The translations under genes were made by a program, and so were the position numbers. Shown in pieces: positions 8,074 through 16,382 of a stretch of DNA of 64,000 nucleotides; within the stretch, counting starts at the first letter, position 1, and every line of letters begins with the position of its first letter. Under the pieces are notes generated by a model. It searched no databases and was not told the DNA's origin. It was given only the letters and a program-made list of their open reading frames with translations. The DNA comes from Thioclava dalianensis (lineage in GTDB: Bacteria > Pseudomonadota > Alphaproteobacteria > Rhodobacterales > Rhodobacteraceae): the NCBI RefSeq assembly GCF_000715505.1, contig NZ_JHEH01000008.1:88862-152861 (forward strand), in the 5' to 3' direction.

Positions 8074-8126
8074 CAGTCAGACAGGGAGGACAAGTCGCGC
8101 GCCCAGGAAAGAAGAGAGGCGCGACA
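8044..8126 (-). ncRNA. Candidate trans-acting small RNA with C/U-rich unpaired segments
   Basis: Read on the minus strand, GTCGCGC (8125-8119) pairs with GCGCGAC (8100-8094), leaving an 18-nt loop rich in C and U (CTCTCTTCTTTCCT). A linker with TCCTCCCT follows, then a GGCCGCG/CGCGGCC stem (8073-8052) and eight U. This is the architecture of C/U-loop regulatory RNAs of alphaproteobacteria (CcsR and cuckoo-type RNAs), whose unpaired CCUCC-like segments match ribosome binding sites. No minus-strand protein gene lies upstream to explain the terminator. The competing explanation is that the complementary purine stretch on the plus strand is the leader and Shine-Dalgarno region of the herA-like gene. 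The 5' end and promoter are not defined. Confidence 0.42.
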
Positions 8127-8194
8127 TGAACACTCTGGCACAAAAGGGTAAAATTAGTATTCTGCGCGCACGATTTTTTGCATTGGGGGCAATC

Positions 8195-9781
8195 ATGACC
8201 GGAGTTCTGACCGATGGCGGTGTCTTCGTGGGCGGTGGCGGTGCGGATTACGGCGTGCCGCAGGAGCTGGCGCTGAAATACGGCAATCGCCATGGTTTGA
8301 TTGCCGGGGCCACAGGGACGGGCAAGACGGTGACGCTGCAAATCCTCGCCGAAGGGTTCTCGAGCGCGGGCGTTCCGGTCTTCATGGCCGATGTGAAGGG
8401 CGATCTGTCGGGAATTGCGGCGGCGGGCTCCGAGGCGGGCAAGCTGCATGGCGCCTTCACCGAGCGCTCAAACACAATCGGGTTCGATCTGAGCTATCGC
8501 AGCTTTCCAACCGTGTTTTGGGACATGTTTGGCGAAAAGGGCCATCCGGTGCGCACGACGGTCTCGGAAATGGGGCCGCTTCTTCTGAGCCGTCTGATGG
8601 GACTGTCAGAGGCGCAGGAGGGGGTCATCAACATCGCTTTCCATCTGGCCGATAAGGAGGGGCTGGCGCTGCTGGATCTCAATGATCTGCGCGCGATGCT
8701 GCGCCATGTGGGCGAGCAGGCCGATCAGATTGAACTGGAATATGGCAATGTCGATACCCGCTCGATCGGGGCTATTCAGCGTCAGCTTCTGGTGTTGGAA
8801 AATCAGGGCGGCGACAAGTTCTTTGGCGAGCCCGCGCTGGAGCTCTCCGACCTGATCCGCACCGATTCAAGCGGCATGGGCCAGATCAACCTGCTGGCCG
8901 CCGACAAGCTGATGTCGAGCCCGCAGCTTTACGCGACCTTCCTGCTCTGGCTGCTCTCGGAGCTGTTCGAGGAGCTGCCCGAGATCGGCAATCCCGACAA
9001 GCCCAAGCTGGTCTTCTTCTTCGACGAGGCGCATCTGTTGTTTGACGACGCGCCCAAAGCGCTGGTGGATAAGGTCGAGCAGGTGGCCCGGCTGATCCGC
9101 TCGAAAGGGGTCGGGGTCTATTTCATCACCCAGAACCCCGCCGATGTGCCTGACGGGATTCTCAGCCAGCTTGGCAACCGGGTGCAGCATGCGCTGCGTG
9201 CCTTTACTGCGCGCGATCAGCGCGATTTGCGCCGGGCTGCGGAGAATTACCGCGCCAACCCGGCTTTCGACACCGAACTTGCGATCAAGGAGGTTGGCAC
9301 GGGGGAGGCGGTGACTTCGTTCTTGCAAGCCAAGGGCGTGCCGGGAATCGTTGAGCGCACTTTGGTGCGCCCGCCGCAATCGCGGCTGGGTCCGCTGAGC
9401 GCGCAGGAGCGAGCGCAGGTGATGGCAGAATCGGCCTTTGGCACGAAATACGACACGCCGATTGATCGCGAGTCGGCGCAGGAGATTCTCGCGCAGCGCG
9501 CCGAGGCCGCAGCGCAGGAAGCCGCCAAGGCCGAGGCCGACGCGCAAGCAAAGGCGCAGGCCCCGGCGGCGCGTTCCGAGCTGGAAGACAGTTTCGACGG
9601 TTTCAACAATGCGCGCCGCTATCAGCCCGCGACCAAAACCGCCCGCAAGACGCAGGCCCGCTCCGGCCGTTCGGATTCGGTGATGACCACCTTTGGCAAA
9701 TCGCTGGCACGCCAGCTTGGCACCAAGACGGGACAGGCACTGGTGCGCGGCGTGCTGGGATCGCTTTTCAAGTCGCGCTGA
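8195..9781 (+). CDS. HerA-like ATPase, DUF853 (YjgR) family
   Basis: 528-residue P-loop ATPase of the HerA/FtsK superfamily, DUF853 branch. The biochemical role of the family is not established; a DNA-translocating or helicase-like function is inferred from the fold. Walker A is GATGTGKT near residue 40, Walker B with its catalytic Glu is KLVFFFDEAH near 275, and an arginine-finger region (LGNRVQHALRA) follows. The last 100 residues are Ala/Gln/Glu-rich and basic. I take the ATG at 8195 because it fits the family N-terminus. An ATG at 8126, with GAGAGG 6 nt before it, is a serious alternative that adds 23 residues. The 3' end overlaps the convergent DUF6477 gene by 14 bp. Confidence 0.88.
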   Translation: MTGVLTDGGVFVGGGGADYGVPQELALKYGNRHGLIAGATGTGKTVTLQILAEGFSSAGVPVFMADVKGDLSGIAAAGSEAGKLHGAFTERSNTIGFDLSYRSFPTVFWDMFGEKGHPVRTTVSEMGPLLLSRLMGLSEAQEGVINIAFHLADKEGLALLDLNDLRAMLRHVGEQADQIELEYGNVDTRSIGAIQRQLLVLENQGGDKFFGEPALELSDLIRTDSSGMGQINLLAADKLMSSPQLYATFLLWLLSELFEELPEIGNPDKPKLVFFFDEAHLLFDDAPKALVDKVEQVARLIRSKGVGVYFITQNPADVPDGILSQLGNRVQHALRAFTARDQRDLRRAAENYRANPAFDTELAIKEVGTGEAVTSFLQAKGVPGIVERTLVRPPQSRLGPLSAQERAQVMAESAFGTKYDTPIDRESAQEILAQRAEAAAQEAAKAEADAQAKAQAPAARSELEDSFDGFNNARRYQPATKTARKTQARSGRSDSVMTTFGKSLARQLGTKTGQALVRGVLGSLFKSR

Positions 9782-10100
9782 GATCGGTACTTTTGGGCGT
9801 GGCGGCCATGATGCGCACGAGCCGCGCCTCAGCCATCACGGCGATCAGGATCTCGATATGGCGGGTGAGGCTGTAGCCGGCCTCACCGTTTTTGCGCAGC
9901 ATTTCCAGCTCGGCCTCTTGCGCGATCAGCTCGATCAGAGCGCTGACCGGGCGCGGCGCCTCATTGCGGCGCATCAGCCGCTTGAGATCACGCGCCCGGT
10001 TATAGTCGCGCAGCCCAAAGCGCGCCGCGCGCACCAGCAGTTTCGGGCGGCGCAGCTCTGCGAGAATTTGCGTCAGGTCGGGATGCGAATGGGCGGTCAT
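9768..10100 (-). CDS. DUF6477 family protein
   Basis: Small basic, helical protein of 110 residues with the family hallmark LRRPKLLVRAARFGLRDYNR near the N-terminus and an acidic helix ALIELIAQEAELEMLRK after it. The family is largely confined to Rhodobacterales and has no assigned function. The ATG at 10100 has GGAGG 5 nt upstream; the open frame continues to 10259, but that extension has no family similarity and lies in the promoter region. It is divergent from a DUF6456 gene, a pairing that suggests linked expression. No catalytic motif is visible. Confidence 0.82.
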   Translation of the reverse strand: MTAHSHPDLTQILAELRRPKLLVRAARFGLRDYNRARDLKRLMRRNEAPRPVSALIELIAQEAELEMLRKNGEAGYSLTRHIEILIAVMAEARLVRIMAATPKSTDLSAT

Positions 10101-10311
10101 GTGAGCCTCCAGGTTGTGGGGCTCCAGAATGATATGCCTGACCCGGGTGTTGCGTTCGGTCCCGGGTCGCCGGGCGCTCGGCAAGGAAATCTTTAGGAAA
10201 TTTAAGGAATCCTTACCCACGCCCCGTATCTTAACGAAGGGGTAATAAAAGCAACCCACGGTTGTTGATAACAGAGCTGCCGGGATCTCCCGGTGTCATC
10301 TGGGGGAGCAT
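10101..10311. promoter_or_regulatory. Divergent promoter region with two CtrA-like half-matched boxes
   Basis: TTAA-GGAATCC-TTAC at 10202-10216 and TTAA-CGAAGGG-GTAA at 10231-10245 each match 7 of 8 fixed positions of the CtrA consensus TTAA-N7-TTAA. An AT-rich TAATAAAA follows at 10243-10250. Short motifs of this type occur by chance, so the regulator is a guess. Confidence 0.3.
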
Positions 10312-11448
10312 ATGAATTCGACTGCACCTGAGCCGGCGGCCTTTCCCGCCTGGCTGCCTGATCCTGCCCGTTTATACATCCGCCATGTCGAGCAGGGCAT
10401 TCCATTGCGTGTGTTGGCACGTGATGAGGGCTGTGCGGCCTCGACGATTCTGCACCGCGTGCGCCGGATCGAGGCGCGCCGGGACGATCCGCTGGTCGAT
10501 GAAGCTCTCGAGCGGCTCGGGCGTGCGGGGGCGGAAATGCCCGCCAACGCGCCCTCAGCGCCGCCTGCAACCGTCCTTGAAAAGGACCAACCCGCCATGA
10601 CTGCCCCGTTCCGCCCCTGTGATATTCCCGCCGATGAAGCCCAACTGATGCGCGAGGCCCAACGGATCCTGCGCCGCCTGACCGAGCCGGGTGCGCTCTT
10701 GGTCGTCTCGACCGAGATGGAGAAATCGGTCGTGCTGCGCGGCACAGTGCGCACGGCAGTGTTGGATCGCGCGGTGGCGCAGGCATTTGCGCTCAAGGAC
10801 TGGATCGAGGTGGCCCATGCCGGACGCGTGACAAGCTACCGGGTGACGCAGGCCGGGCGCGCAGCGCTGCGCCGGATTCTGGAGCAAGAGGAGCCTGCGG
10901 GCGGTCCCTGCGAGGACGGGGCGCAACCGTTTGCTGCGCAACACCGGGAGTTTGGCACCCGCGCGGGCACTGATCCCGAGGGCACGCGGCGGCGGATGCG
11001 CGCGAACCTGTCGGAAAGCCCGCTTGGCGCGCTGGCGCGGCGGCGCGACCGGGATGGCACGCCGTTTCTCAGCGCCGAGCTGGTCGCTGCGGGCGAGCGG
11101 TTGCGCGAGGATTTCGAGCTGGCGCAGATGGGGCCGCGCGTCGGGCAAAACTGGGAGCGCTTTCTCACCGGCGGAGGGGGGCGCGGGCAATACCGCCCCG
11201 ATCTCACGCAAGGTGGCGGCGGCTCGGAGCGCGCCCGTGAGCGCGTGGCCCTCGCGCTGCGCGATCTGGGGCCGGGTCTGGGCGATATGGCGCTGCGTTG
11301 CTGCTGTTTTCTCGAAGGGCTGGAGGCGGCGGAGAAGCGGCTTGGCTGGTCTGCGCGCTCGGGCAAGATCGTGCTGCGCATCGCGTTGCAGCGCCTCAAG
11401 CAGCATTACGACGAGACCTATGGCGGTGCGAGCCCGCTGATCGGGTGA
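10312..11448 (+). CDS. DUF6456 domain protein with N-terminal helix-turn-helix
   Basis: 378-residue protein. Residues about 20-60 (HVEQGIPLRVLARDEGCAASTILHRVRRIE) look like a DNA-binding helix-turn-helix. The middle section resembles a winged-helix fold (WIEVAHAGRVTSYRVTQAGRAAL). The C-terminal third is the DUF6456 domain, with RRRMRANLSESPLGALARRR at its start and RARERVALALRDLGPGLGD toward its end. The function of the family is not known; a chromosome-encoded transcription factor is the best guess. A GGGGAG 3 nt before the ATG and the low-GC upstream region fix the start. A short GGGGGC/GCCCCC hairpin without U-run follows the stop. Confidence 0.82.
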   Translation: MNSTAPEPAAFPAWLPDPARLYIRHVEQGIPLRVLARDEGCAASTILHRVRRIEARRDDPLVDEALERLGRAGAEMPANAPSAPPATVLEKDQPAMTAPFRPCDIPADEAQLMREAQRILRRLTEPGALLVVSTEMEKSVVLRGTVRTAVLDRAVAQAFALKDWIEVAHAGRVTSYRVTQAGRAALRRILEQEEPAGGPCEDGAQPFAAQHREFGTRAGTDPEGTRRRMRANLSESPLGALARRRDRDGTPFLSAELVAAGERLREDFELAQMGPRVGQNWERFLTGGGGRGQYRPDLTQGGGGSERARERVALALRDLGPGLGDMALRCCCFLEGLEAAEKRLGWSARSGKIVLRIALQRLKQHYDETYGGASPLIG

Positions 11449-11535
11449 GGGGGCTGTGCCCCCAACGCTCAAACCCCGTTGAGGATTGAGCGTCTCGCCT
11501 AGGATATTTGGATCAAGAGGAAGCTGATAAGAAAA

Positions 11536-11563
11536 CAGGCGCGAGGGGGCTCCCTCGCGCCTG
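11536..11563 (-). terminator. Terminator of katA
   Basis: Perfect 12-bp stem CAGGCGCGAGGG/CCCTCGCGCCTG with a 4-nt loop; on the minus strand it is followed by UUUUC. It lies 35 bp past the katA stop. Confidence 0.85.
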
Positions 11564-11597
11564 ATCGGTGTTTGAGCCTAAACGCGTGGGCCTTGGA

Positions 11598-13109
11598 TTA
11601 CTTGGCCGGCTCGTTTGCATGCTGGGGCGTCTCGTCGGTCACGGGGACCGCGTTGACATCGCCCGCTTCCTTGAGTGCGCGGCGCACGCCCGCCTCATAG
11701 TCGGGATGGACGCGCTTGAGCACGGCCAGCCAGCGTTCGGTCACGCTTTCCGAGCATGGGCCCATTGCCGCCGCCATGTTATGGTGCAGGCGGTCGCGCT
11801 CGCCCTGATCCATCACCTCGGCATAGAGCGCGCGGGGCTGGACGTAATCGGCATCCGCATCTTCTTGCACATACCGATCCGCATCGCCAGAGATCGCAAG
11901 CGGCGGCTCTGCGACACTCGGGTCGGCCACGGCGGCCTCAGCGTATTGGTTGGGCTCGTAATAGGCATCGACATGGCCGGTTTGCGGCGGGAAGAACCGC
12001 ATCGAGCCGTCTTTGTGGTAGTGATGCACGTCCGATTTCGGCGCATTGGCGGGCAGGGCCTCGTAATGCGTGCCCAGACGGTAGCGATGCGCGTCGGCAT
12101 AGGAGAAGACGCGGGCTTGCAGCATCTTGTCAGGGCTGTAGCCGATCCCTGGCACCTTGTTGGACGGGCTATAGGCCGCGTTCTCGACATGGCTCCAGTA
12201 ATTCTCGGGCACTTGGTTCATTTCCAGCTCGCCCACCTCGATCAACGGGTAGTCGCCATGCGGCCAGACCTTGGTCAGATCGAACGGGTTGAAGCCCGCG
12301 GTTTCAGCGTCTTTCTCGGGCATGACCTGAATGTAGAAGGTCCATTTCGGGTGGTTCCCGGTCTCGATCATGTTCACGAGATCTTCCTGATAGCTCTCGC
12401 GGGTCTTACCGATCAGCGTCTCGGCTTCGGCATTGGTGTAATGCTTGTGGCCTTGCTGGGTCTTGAAGTGGAACTTGACCCAGACCCGCTCGCCCTGCGC
12501 ATTCCACATCGAGTAGGTGTGGCTGCCATAGCCGTTCATATGGGCGGGGTTCACCGGGATGCCGCGGTCCGACATCAGAATGGTGACCTGATGGACGCAC
12601 TCGGGTTGGGCGGCCCAGAAATCAAACATCGCCTCGGGGGAGCGCAGGTTGGTTTTCGGGTGGCGCTTCTGGGTGTGGATGAAGTCGGGGAATTTATAGG
12701 CATCGCGCACGAAGAAGACGGGCGTGTTGTTGCCCACCATGTCCCAGTTGCCGTCCTCGGTGTAAAATTTGAGGCTGAAGCCCCGCACGTCGCGCTCGGC
12801 ATCGGCGGCCCCTTGCTCGCCCGCGACGGTCGACCAGCGCGAGAGCACTTCGCAGCTATTGCCGACCTTCGAGAACAGCTTGGCGCAGGTGTATTTCGTG
12901 ATGTCTTTGGTCACGGTGAACTTGCCTTGCAAGCCCCAGCCTTTGGCATGCACCGTGCGCTCCGGGATCCGCTCGCGGTTCTGATGCGCAAGTTTTTCAA
13001 GGAGTTGGTAGTCCTGCATCAGGACGGGACCGCGCGGGCCCGCGGTCTCTGAGGTGTTGTTGCTGGGAACGGGCGCACCACCCGAGGTGGTCAGCGTCGT
13101 CTTGGCCAT
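11598..13109 (-). CDS. katA: Monofunctional heme catalase
   Basis: Small-subunit catalase of 503 residues that disproportionates hydrogen peroxide in the cytoplasm. The distal heme His is in RTVHAKGWG, the distal Asn in the [11 protein letters not shown] segment, and the proximal heme-ligand Tyr in [13 protein letters not shown]. The C-terminal catalase-related domain ([11 protein letters not shown]) is present. The ATG at 13109 has GGAGG 5 nt upstream; the frame runs further up to 13199 but into the control region. It is divergent from oxyR across 104 bp, the usual arrangement for an OxyR-activated catalase, and has its own terminator. Confidence 0.96.
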   Translation of the reverse strand: MAKTTLTTSGGAPVPSNNTSETAGPRGPVLMQDYQLLEKLAHQNRERIPERTVHAKGWGLQGKFTVTKDITKYTCAKLFSKVGNSCEVLSRWSTVAGEQGAADAERDVRGFSLKFYTEDGNWDMVGNNTPVFFVRDAYKFPDFIHTQKRHPKTNLRSPEAMFDFWAAQPECVHQVTILMSDRGIPVNPAHMNGYGSHTYSMWNAQGERVWVKFHFKTQQGHKHYTNAEAETLIGKTRESYQEDLVNMIETGNHPKWTFYIQVMPEKDAETAGFNPFDLTKVWPHGDYPLIEVGELEMNQVPENYWSHVENAAYSPSNKVPGIGYSPDKMLQARVFSYADAHRYRLGTHYEALPANAPKSDVHHYHKDGSMRFFPPQTGHVDAYYEPNQYAEAAVADPSVAEPPLAISGDADRYVQEDADADYVQPRALYAEVMDQGERDRLHHNMAAAMGPCSESVTERWLAVLKRVHPDYEAGVRRALKEAGDVNAVPVTDETPQHANEPAK

Positions 13110-13213
13110 GGGATCCTCCGCACAATTGGCATTGTCTGTGTCAACGAACAGTATGGGCTTTTCGATCCATAAAGAGAAATTGTATATCCTTCGTGTCACG
13201 ATAGGATTGGGTT
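13110..13213. promoter_or_regulatory. katA-oxyR divergent control region
   Basis: 104 bp. ATA-N11-TAT at 13169-13185 is a dyad of the LysR T-N11-A type centred between the genes. ATAG-N7-TTAT at 13201-13215 resembles half of the OxyR ATAG-N7-CTAT repeat and overlaps the oxyR start, which would suit autorepression. Assignment to OxyR follows from the gene order. Confidence 0.4.
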
Positions 13214-14110
13214 ATGAATATTACAGTGCGTCAACTCACTTACCTGCGTGCGCTGGCCGAGGCGCGCTCATTCTCGAGCGCGGCGCAAGCGGTGCATGTC
13301 AGCCAGCCTGCGCTTTCGGTGCAGATCCGCGAACTGGAGAGCCAAGTGGGCCAGCCGCTGGTCGAGCGCCGTCCGCGCGATGTGCGTCTGACGCGGGCCG
13401 GGCGGCGGGTGTTGCTCGCCGCGGAAAGGGTGGCGGCAGAGCTACGCGCGCTTGAGGCTGAGGCGCGGCGCGGCTTGGGGCAGGTCAATCTGGGGATGAT
13501 CCCGACGATTGCGCCCTATCTGCTGCCCGCGAGCCTGCCCGATCTGCGCGTTCAGACCGCGCTGCGGCTGCGCGAGGCACAGACGGAGGAGCTGCTTGAG
13601 GCGCTCGCACAGGGCACGATCGATGCGGCGGTGATCGCAACACCCGCGCCGGACTTCCATGAAGAGCCCCTGTTCGAGGATCGCTTCTTGCTGGCGGGGA
13701 CGCCCGATTTTCTGGCGCTCAACCGGGGGCTTGCGCCGCAGGCCATCGATCCCGACACGCTTTTGTTGCTCGATGAGGGGCATTGTCTGGCCGATCAGGC
13801 GCTGGCTTTGTGCGGCCTGACGCGGGCGCGCCAGCGGGTCGATCTGGGGGCCTCGTCGCTCTCGACCCTATGTGCGCTGGCCGGGCAGGGGATGGGCTTG
13901 ACGCTGGTGCCCGAGATCGCGGCGGCGCCCGAGACCCGCGCGATGCCGATGCTTTCGCTGATGCGCTTTGCCGAGGAACCCGCGCGCCATGTCCGGCTGG
14001 TGCGGCTGCGCGATTGCGACGATGCGGCGATGTGGTTTGACCCGCTGGTAGGGCTTTTGCGCAAAGCGGGAGAGGCGCTGGTGGCCGAGGCGCGGCGCGG
14101 CTTTGCCTGA
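13214..14110 (+). CDS. oxyR: Hydrogen-peroxide-sensing LysR regulator OxyR
   Basis: 298-residue LysR-type regulator. The N-terminal winged helix-turn-helix (SFSSAAQAVHVSQPALSVQIRELE) is canonical. The redox pair is visible as Cys191 (DEGHCLADQ) and Cys200 (ALCG), nine residues apart exactly as Cys199/Cys208 of E. coli OxyR, which marks it as OxyR and not a generic LysR protein. Oxidation to the disulfide would activate transcription of the divergent katA. The convergent peroxiredoxin gene beyond a shared terminator makes this a peroxide-defence group. Confidence 0.94.
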   Translation: MNITVRQLTYLRALAEARSFSSAAQAVHVSQPALSVQIRELESQVGQPLVERRPRDVRLTRAGRRVLLAAERVAAELRALEAEARRGLGQVNLGMIPTIAPYLLPASLPDLRVQTALRLREAQTEELLEALAQGTIDAAVIATPAPDFHEEPLFEDRFLLAGTPDFLALNRGLAPQAIDPDTLLLLDEGHCLADQALALCGLTRARQRVDLGASSLSTLCALAGQGMGLTLVPEIAAAPETRAMPMLSLMRFAEEPARHVRLVRLRDCDDAAMWFDPLVGLLRKAGEALVAEARRGFA

Positions 14111-14148
14111 GCCGGGTTGGGCTGCGGCCTGCCATCGGAGAATATGAA

Positions 14149-14183
14149 AAAGCCGGGACGCGCGCGCAGGCGGCCCCGGCTTT
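14149..14183. terminator. Shared terminator of oxyR and the peroxiredoxin gene
   Basis: AAAGCCGGG/CCCGGCTTT stem, 9 bp with a GC-rich 17-nt loop that can itself fold. A-run on the left and UUU on the right serve the convergent genes. Confidence 0.78.
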
Positions 14184-14205
14184 CAAATAAAGTGCCTGTG
14201 CCGAT

Positions 14206-14754
14206 TTACGCGGCGGCTTCCTGATTGGCCTCGCGCAGCCAGTTGAGCACTGTTTCCGGCGAGGAAACGCCATAGGGGTCTTCGCCGTGATTGTCGCTCA
14301 GGCCGGGCTCTTCGAACCACGCCTCGATCACGCCGTCATTGACGATGGCGGCATAGCGCCACGAGCGCAGACCAAAGCCCAGATTGTCCTTGCGCACCAG
14401 CATGCCCACGCGGCGGGTGAACTCGCCCGAGCCATCGGGGATGACCTGAACGTTCTCAAGGCCCTGCGCTTTCGACCACTGGTTCATCACGAAGCTATCG
14501 TTGACCGAGAGGCAGTAGATCGAGTCGACGCCTTGCTCCGCGAAATCGCCAAAGCCCTTTTCGAAGCCGGGCAGCTGGTAGGTGGAGCAGGTCGGCGTGA
14601 AGGCGCCGGGCAGGGCGAACAGCACGACCCGCTTGCCCTTGAAGTAGTCCGAGGTGGTTTTGTCTTCCCAGCGGAACGGATTGTCGCCGCCGATGCTTTC
14701 GTCGCGCACACGCGTGTGGAAGGTGACTTCGGGCAGTTTCGAACCGGGTTGCAT
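14206..14754 (-). CDS. Peroxiredoxin, PRX5/AhpE-like type
   Basis: 182-residue thiol peroxidase of the redoxin family that reduces hydrogen peroxide and alkyl hydroperoxides in the cytoplasm. The active site LPGAFTPTCSTYQLPGF contains the peroxidatic Cys with its conserved Pro and Thr. The Arg of the active-site pocket is probably in LRSWRYAAIV. The sequence fits the PRX5 branch, whose bacterial members often use glutathione or glutaredoxin; no fused glutaredoxin domain is present. The start ATG at 14754 is preceded by a short purine stretch (AGGAGATCCG). It groups with katA and oxyR. Confidence 0.92.
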   Translation of the reverse strand: MQPGSKLPEVTFHTRVRDESIGGDNPFRWEDKTTSDYFKGKRVVLFALPGAFTPTCSTYQLPGFEKGFGDFAEQGVDSIYCLSVNDSFVMNQWSKAQGLENVQVIPDGSGEFTRRVGMLVRKDNLGFGLRSWRYAAIVNDGVIEAWFEEPGLSDNHGEDPYGVSSPETVLNWLREANQEAAA

Positions 14755-14853
14755 CGGATCTCCTATCGGTTGGGGAGGGTGGATTTAGATCGGTTCCAAA
14801 CTAGCGAAATCGGGGATAGGTCTCAATACCTGACTTGGCAGTTGCAGCGAGAT

Positions 14854-15258
14854 ATGCTGCGCGTGCATATCGGACTTTTGACACGCCGCCTGTCGCGAAG
14901 AATTTTTCGAAAGGAGCCGCTATTTGACTTACGCTCGTATAAAAATTTGTGGCTGAACGTCCCCGATGGCGGGTTCGTTTCCGTAGGTTTGGGTGAAAGA
15001 TACACGCTGCGTGCCAAAGCGCGCGATCCTGCCAAGCGCGATCTTATTATTAGTCTCATGCATGTGGCGGCCACCAAAGCCGAGGCTATCGGAATTCTCA
15101 ATGAAGTGTCGCGAAGGATGAACGATGAAGAGGGTCCGACGGTCCAGACCAATCTGAGCGCGCCCAAGGGGACTCCGCGCTACCTGAAGGTGGCCTTCGT
15201 CATCGGGGTGGGGGTGCCGATCGTGATGGCATTTTACGAATTCGTCTCGGGCGGCTAA
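14854..15258 (+). CDS. Hypothetical protein with C-terminal membrane anchor
   Basis: Unrecognised protein of up to 134 residues. The N-terminus is very basic (LLTRRLSRRIFRK), the middle (LIISLMHVAATKAEAIGILNEVSRRM) is probably helical, and the last 25 residues include a single hydrophobic segment (VAFVIGVGVPIVMAFYEFV), so it may be a tail-anchored membrane protein. The frame stays open into the peroxiredoxin gene, so the start is uncertain; the ATG at 14854 is the first one clear of that gene, but its ribosome binding site is weak. The 5' part is AT-richer than the neighbours. I am moderately sure that it is a real gene. Confidence 0.5.
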   Translation: MLRVHIGLLTRRLSRRIFRKEPLFDLRSYKNLWLNVPDGGFVSVGLGERYTLRAKARDPAKRDLIISLMHVAATKAEAIGILNEVSRRMNDEEGPTVQTNLSAPKGTPRYLKVAFVIGVGVPIVMAFYEFVSGG

Positions 15259-15367
15259 CCTTTGGGTATCGCATCACGCGCTGCATAGCTGCCCTGCACG
15301 CAAAAATTTGCATCCCGGGCGCAATGGGCTTATGTGACAGGCAACCCATAATCGGAAAGGATCTCCG

Positions 15368-16318
15368 ATGCGCGATCTCAAGATGCCCGGCGAACGCCAC
15401 CCTGAAAAGGCGCATCGCGCCACCAATGCCCAGCCCAAGAAGCCCGACTGGATTCGCGTCAAGGCGCCGACCTCGGAGGGCTATAAGAAGACCCGCGATA
15501 TTCTCAAGGAAAACAAGCTGGTCACGGTCTGCGAAGAGGCGGGCTGTCCGAATGTCGGCGAGTGCTGGAGTCAGGGTCACGCCACCATGATGATCATGGG
15601 CGAGATCTGCACGCGGGGCTGTTCGTTTTGCAACGTGGCTACGGGCCGTCCCGATGATCTCGACCAGTTCGAGCCGGGCCGGGTTGCCCATGCGGTGCAG
15701 ACGCTCGGGCTGAACCACGTCGTGATCACCTCCGTTGACCGCGACGATCTCGACGATGGTGGGGCAGAGCATTTCGCCCAGACGATCCGCGCCGTGCGCC
15801 ACCGCGCGCCCAATACCACGATCGAGATCCTGACGCCCGACTTCCTCAAATGCGCCCCCGCCGCGCTGGAGAAAGTCGTCGAGGCGCGTCCCGACGTGTT
15901 CAACCACAATCTTGAAACCGTGCCGGGGCTCTATCCCGGCGTGCGCCCCGGTGCGCGCTATTTCCACAGCCTGCGCCTGTTGCAGCGCGTCAAGGAACTC
16001 GACCCCACGATGTTCACCAAATCTGGCATTATGGTGGGCCTGGGCGAAGAAGCGCCGCAAGTGCGGCAGGTGATGGACGACATGCGCTCGGCCGATGTCG
16101 ATTTCCTGACCATCGGGCAATATCTTCAGCCGACGCCCAAGCACCATGCGGTGGAGCGCTTTGTCACGCCCGAGGAATTCGCGTCTTACGAAAAAGCGGC
16201 CTATGGCAAGGGGTTCTTGATGGTGTCGGCCACGCCGCTCACCCGTTCGAGCTACCATGCGGGCGATGATTTCGCGCGGATGCGGGACAACCGGCTAAAG
16301 AAACTCGGGCGCGCTTGA
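15368..16318 (+). CDS. lipA: Lipoyl synthase
   Basis: Radical SAM enzyme of 316 residues that inserts two sulfur atoms into the octanoyl chain bound to lipoyl domains of 2-oxoacid dehydrogenases and the glycine cleavage H protein. Both iron-sulfur sites are visible: the auxiliary cluster cysteines in [12 protein letters not shown] and the radical SAM CxxxCxxC in CTRGCSFC. The C-terminal RSSYHAG serine that ligates the auxiliary cluster is present (TRSSYHAGD). The start ATG has AAAGGA 6 nt upstream. It appears to be monocistronic or co-transcribed with the metallopeptidase gene 64 bp downstream. Confidence 0.97.
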   Translation: MRDLKMPGERHPEKAHRATNAQPKKPDWIRVKAPTSEGYKKTRDILKENKLVTVCEEAGCPNVGECWSQGHATMMIMGEICTRGCSFCNVATGRPDDLDQFEPGRVAHAVQTLGLNHVVITSVDRDDLDDGGAEHFAQTIRAVRHRAPNTTIEILTPDFLKCAPAALEKVVEARPDVFNHNLETVPGLYPGVRPGARYFHSLRLLQRVKELDPTMFTKSGIMVGLGEEAPQVRQVMDDMRSADVDFLTIGQYLQPTPKHHAVERFVTPEEFASYEKAAYGKGFLMVSATPLTRSSYHAGDDFARMRDNRLKKLGRA

Positions 16319-16382
16319 GGCTTTAGGAAACCAAACGCATGCCGTCGCGTTGATGGGGGCCCCTCTAGTCTGGAAGGCCCGA

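Larger units (their letters stand above)
7757..8194. promoter_or_regulatory. 438-bp intergenic region, ialB / herA-like
   Basis: This must hold the ialB promoter (minus) and the herA-like promoter (plus). It also contains a minus-strand hairpin at 7904-7923 (AGGGGUCC-GAAA-GGGCCCCU, GNRA loop, one G-U pair) and, at 8044-8126, the candidate small RNA listed separately. An AT-rich patch at 8141-8180 is the likely promoter zone for one or both directions, but I cannot place -35/-10 elements with confidence. Confidence 0.5.

Noticed and set aside
7814..8449. Minus-strand open frame across the ialB/herA-like spacer
   Set aside because: It runs antisense into the HerA Walker A region, has no family similarity, and contains the candidate RNA terminator.
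14924..14956. Peptide MTYARIKICG, resembling the TrpF N-terminus, behind an AAGGAG site
   Set aside because: It stops after ten residues, the downstream sequence has no TrpF similarity in any frame, and the overlapping frame of the small membrane protein explains the DNA.
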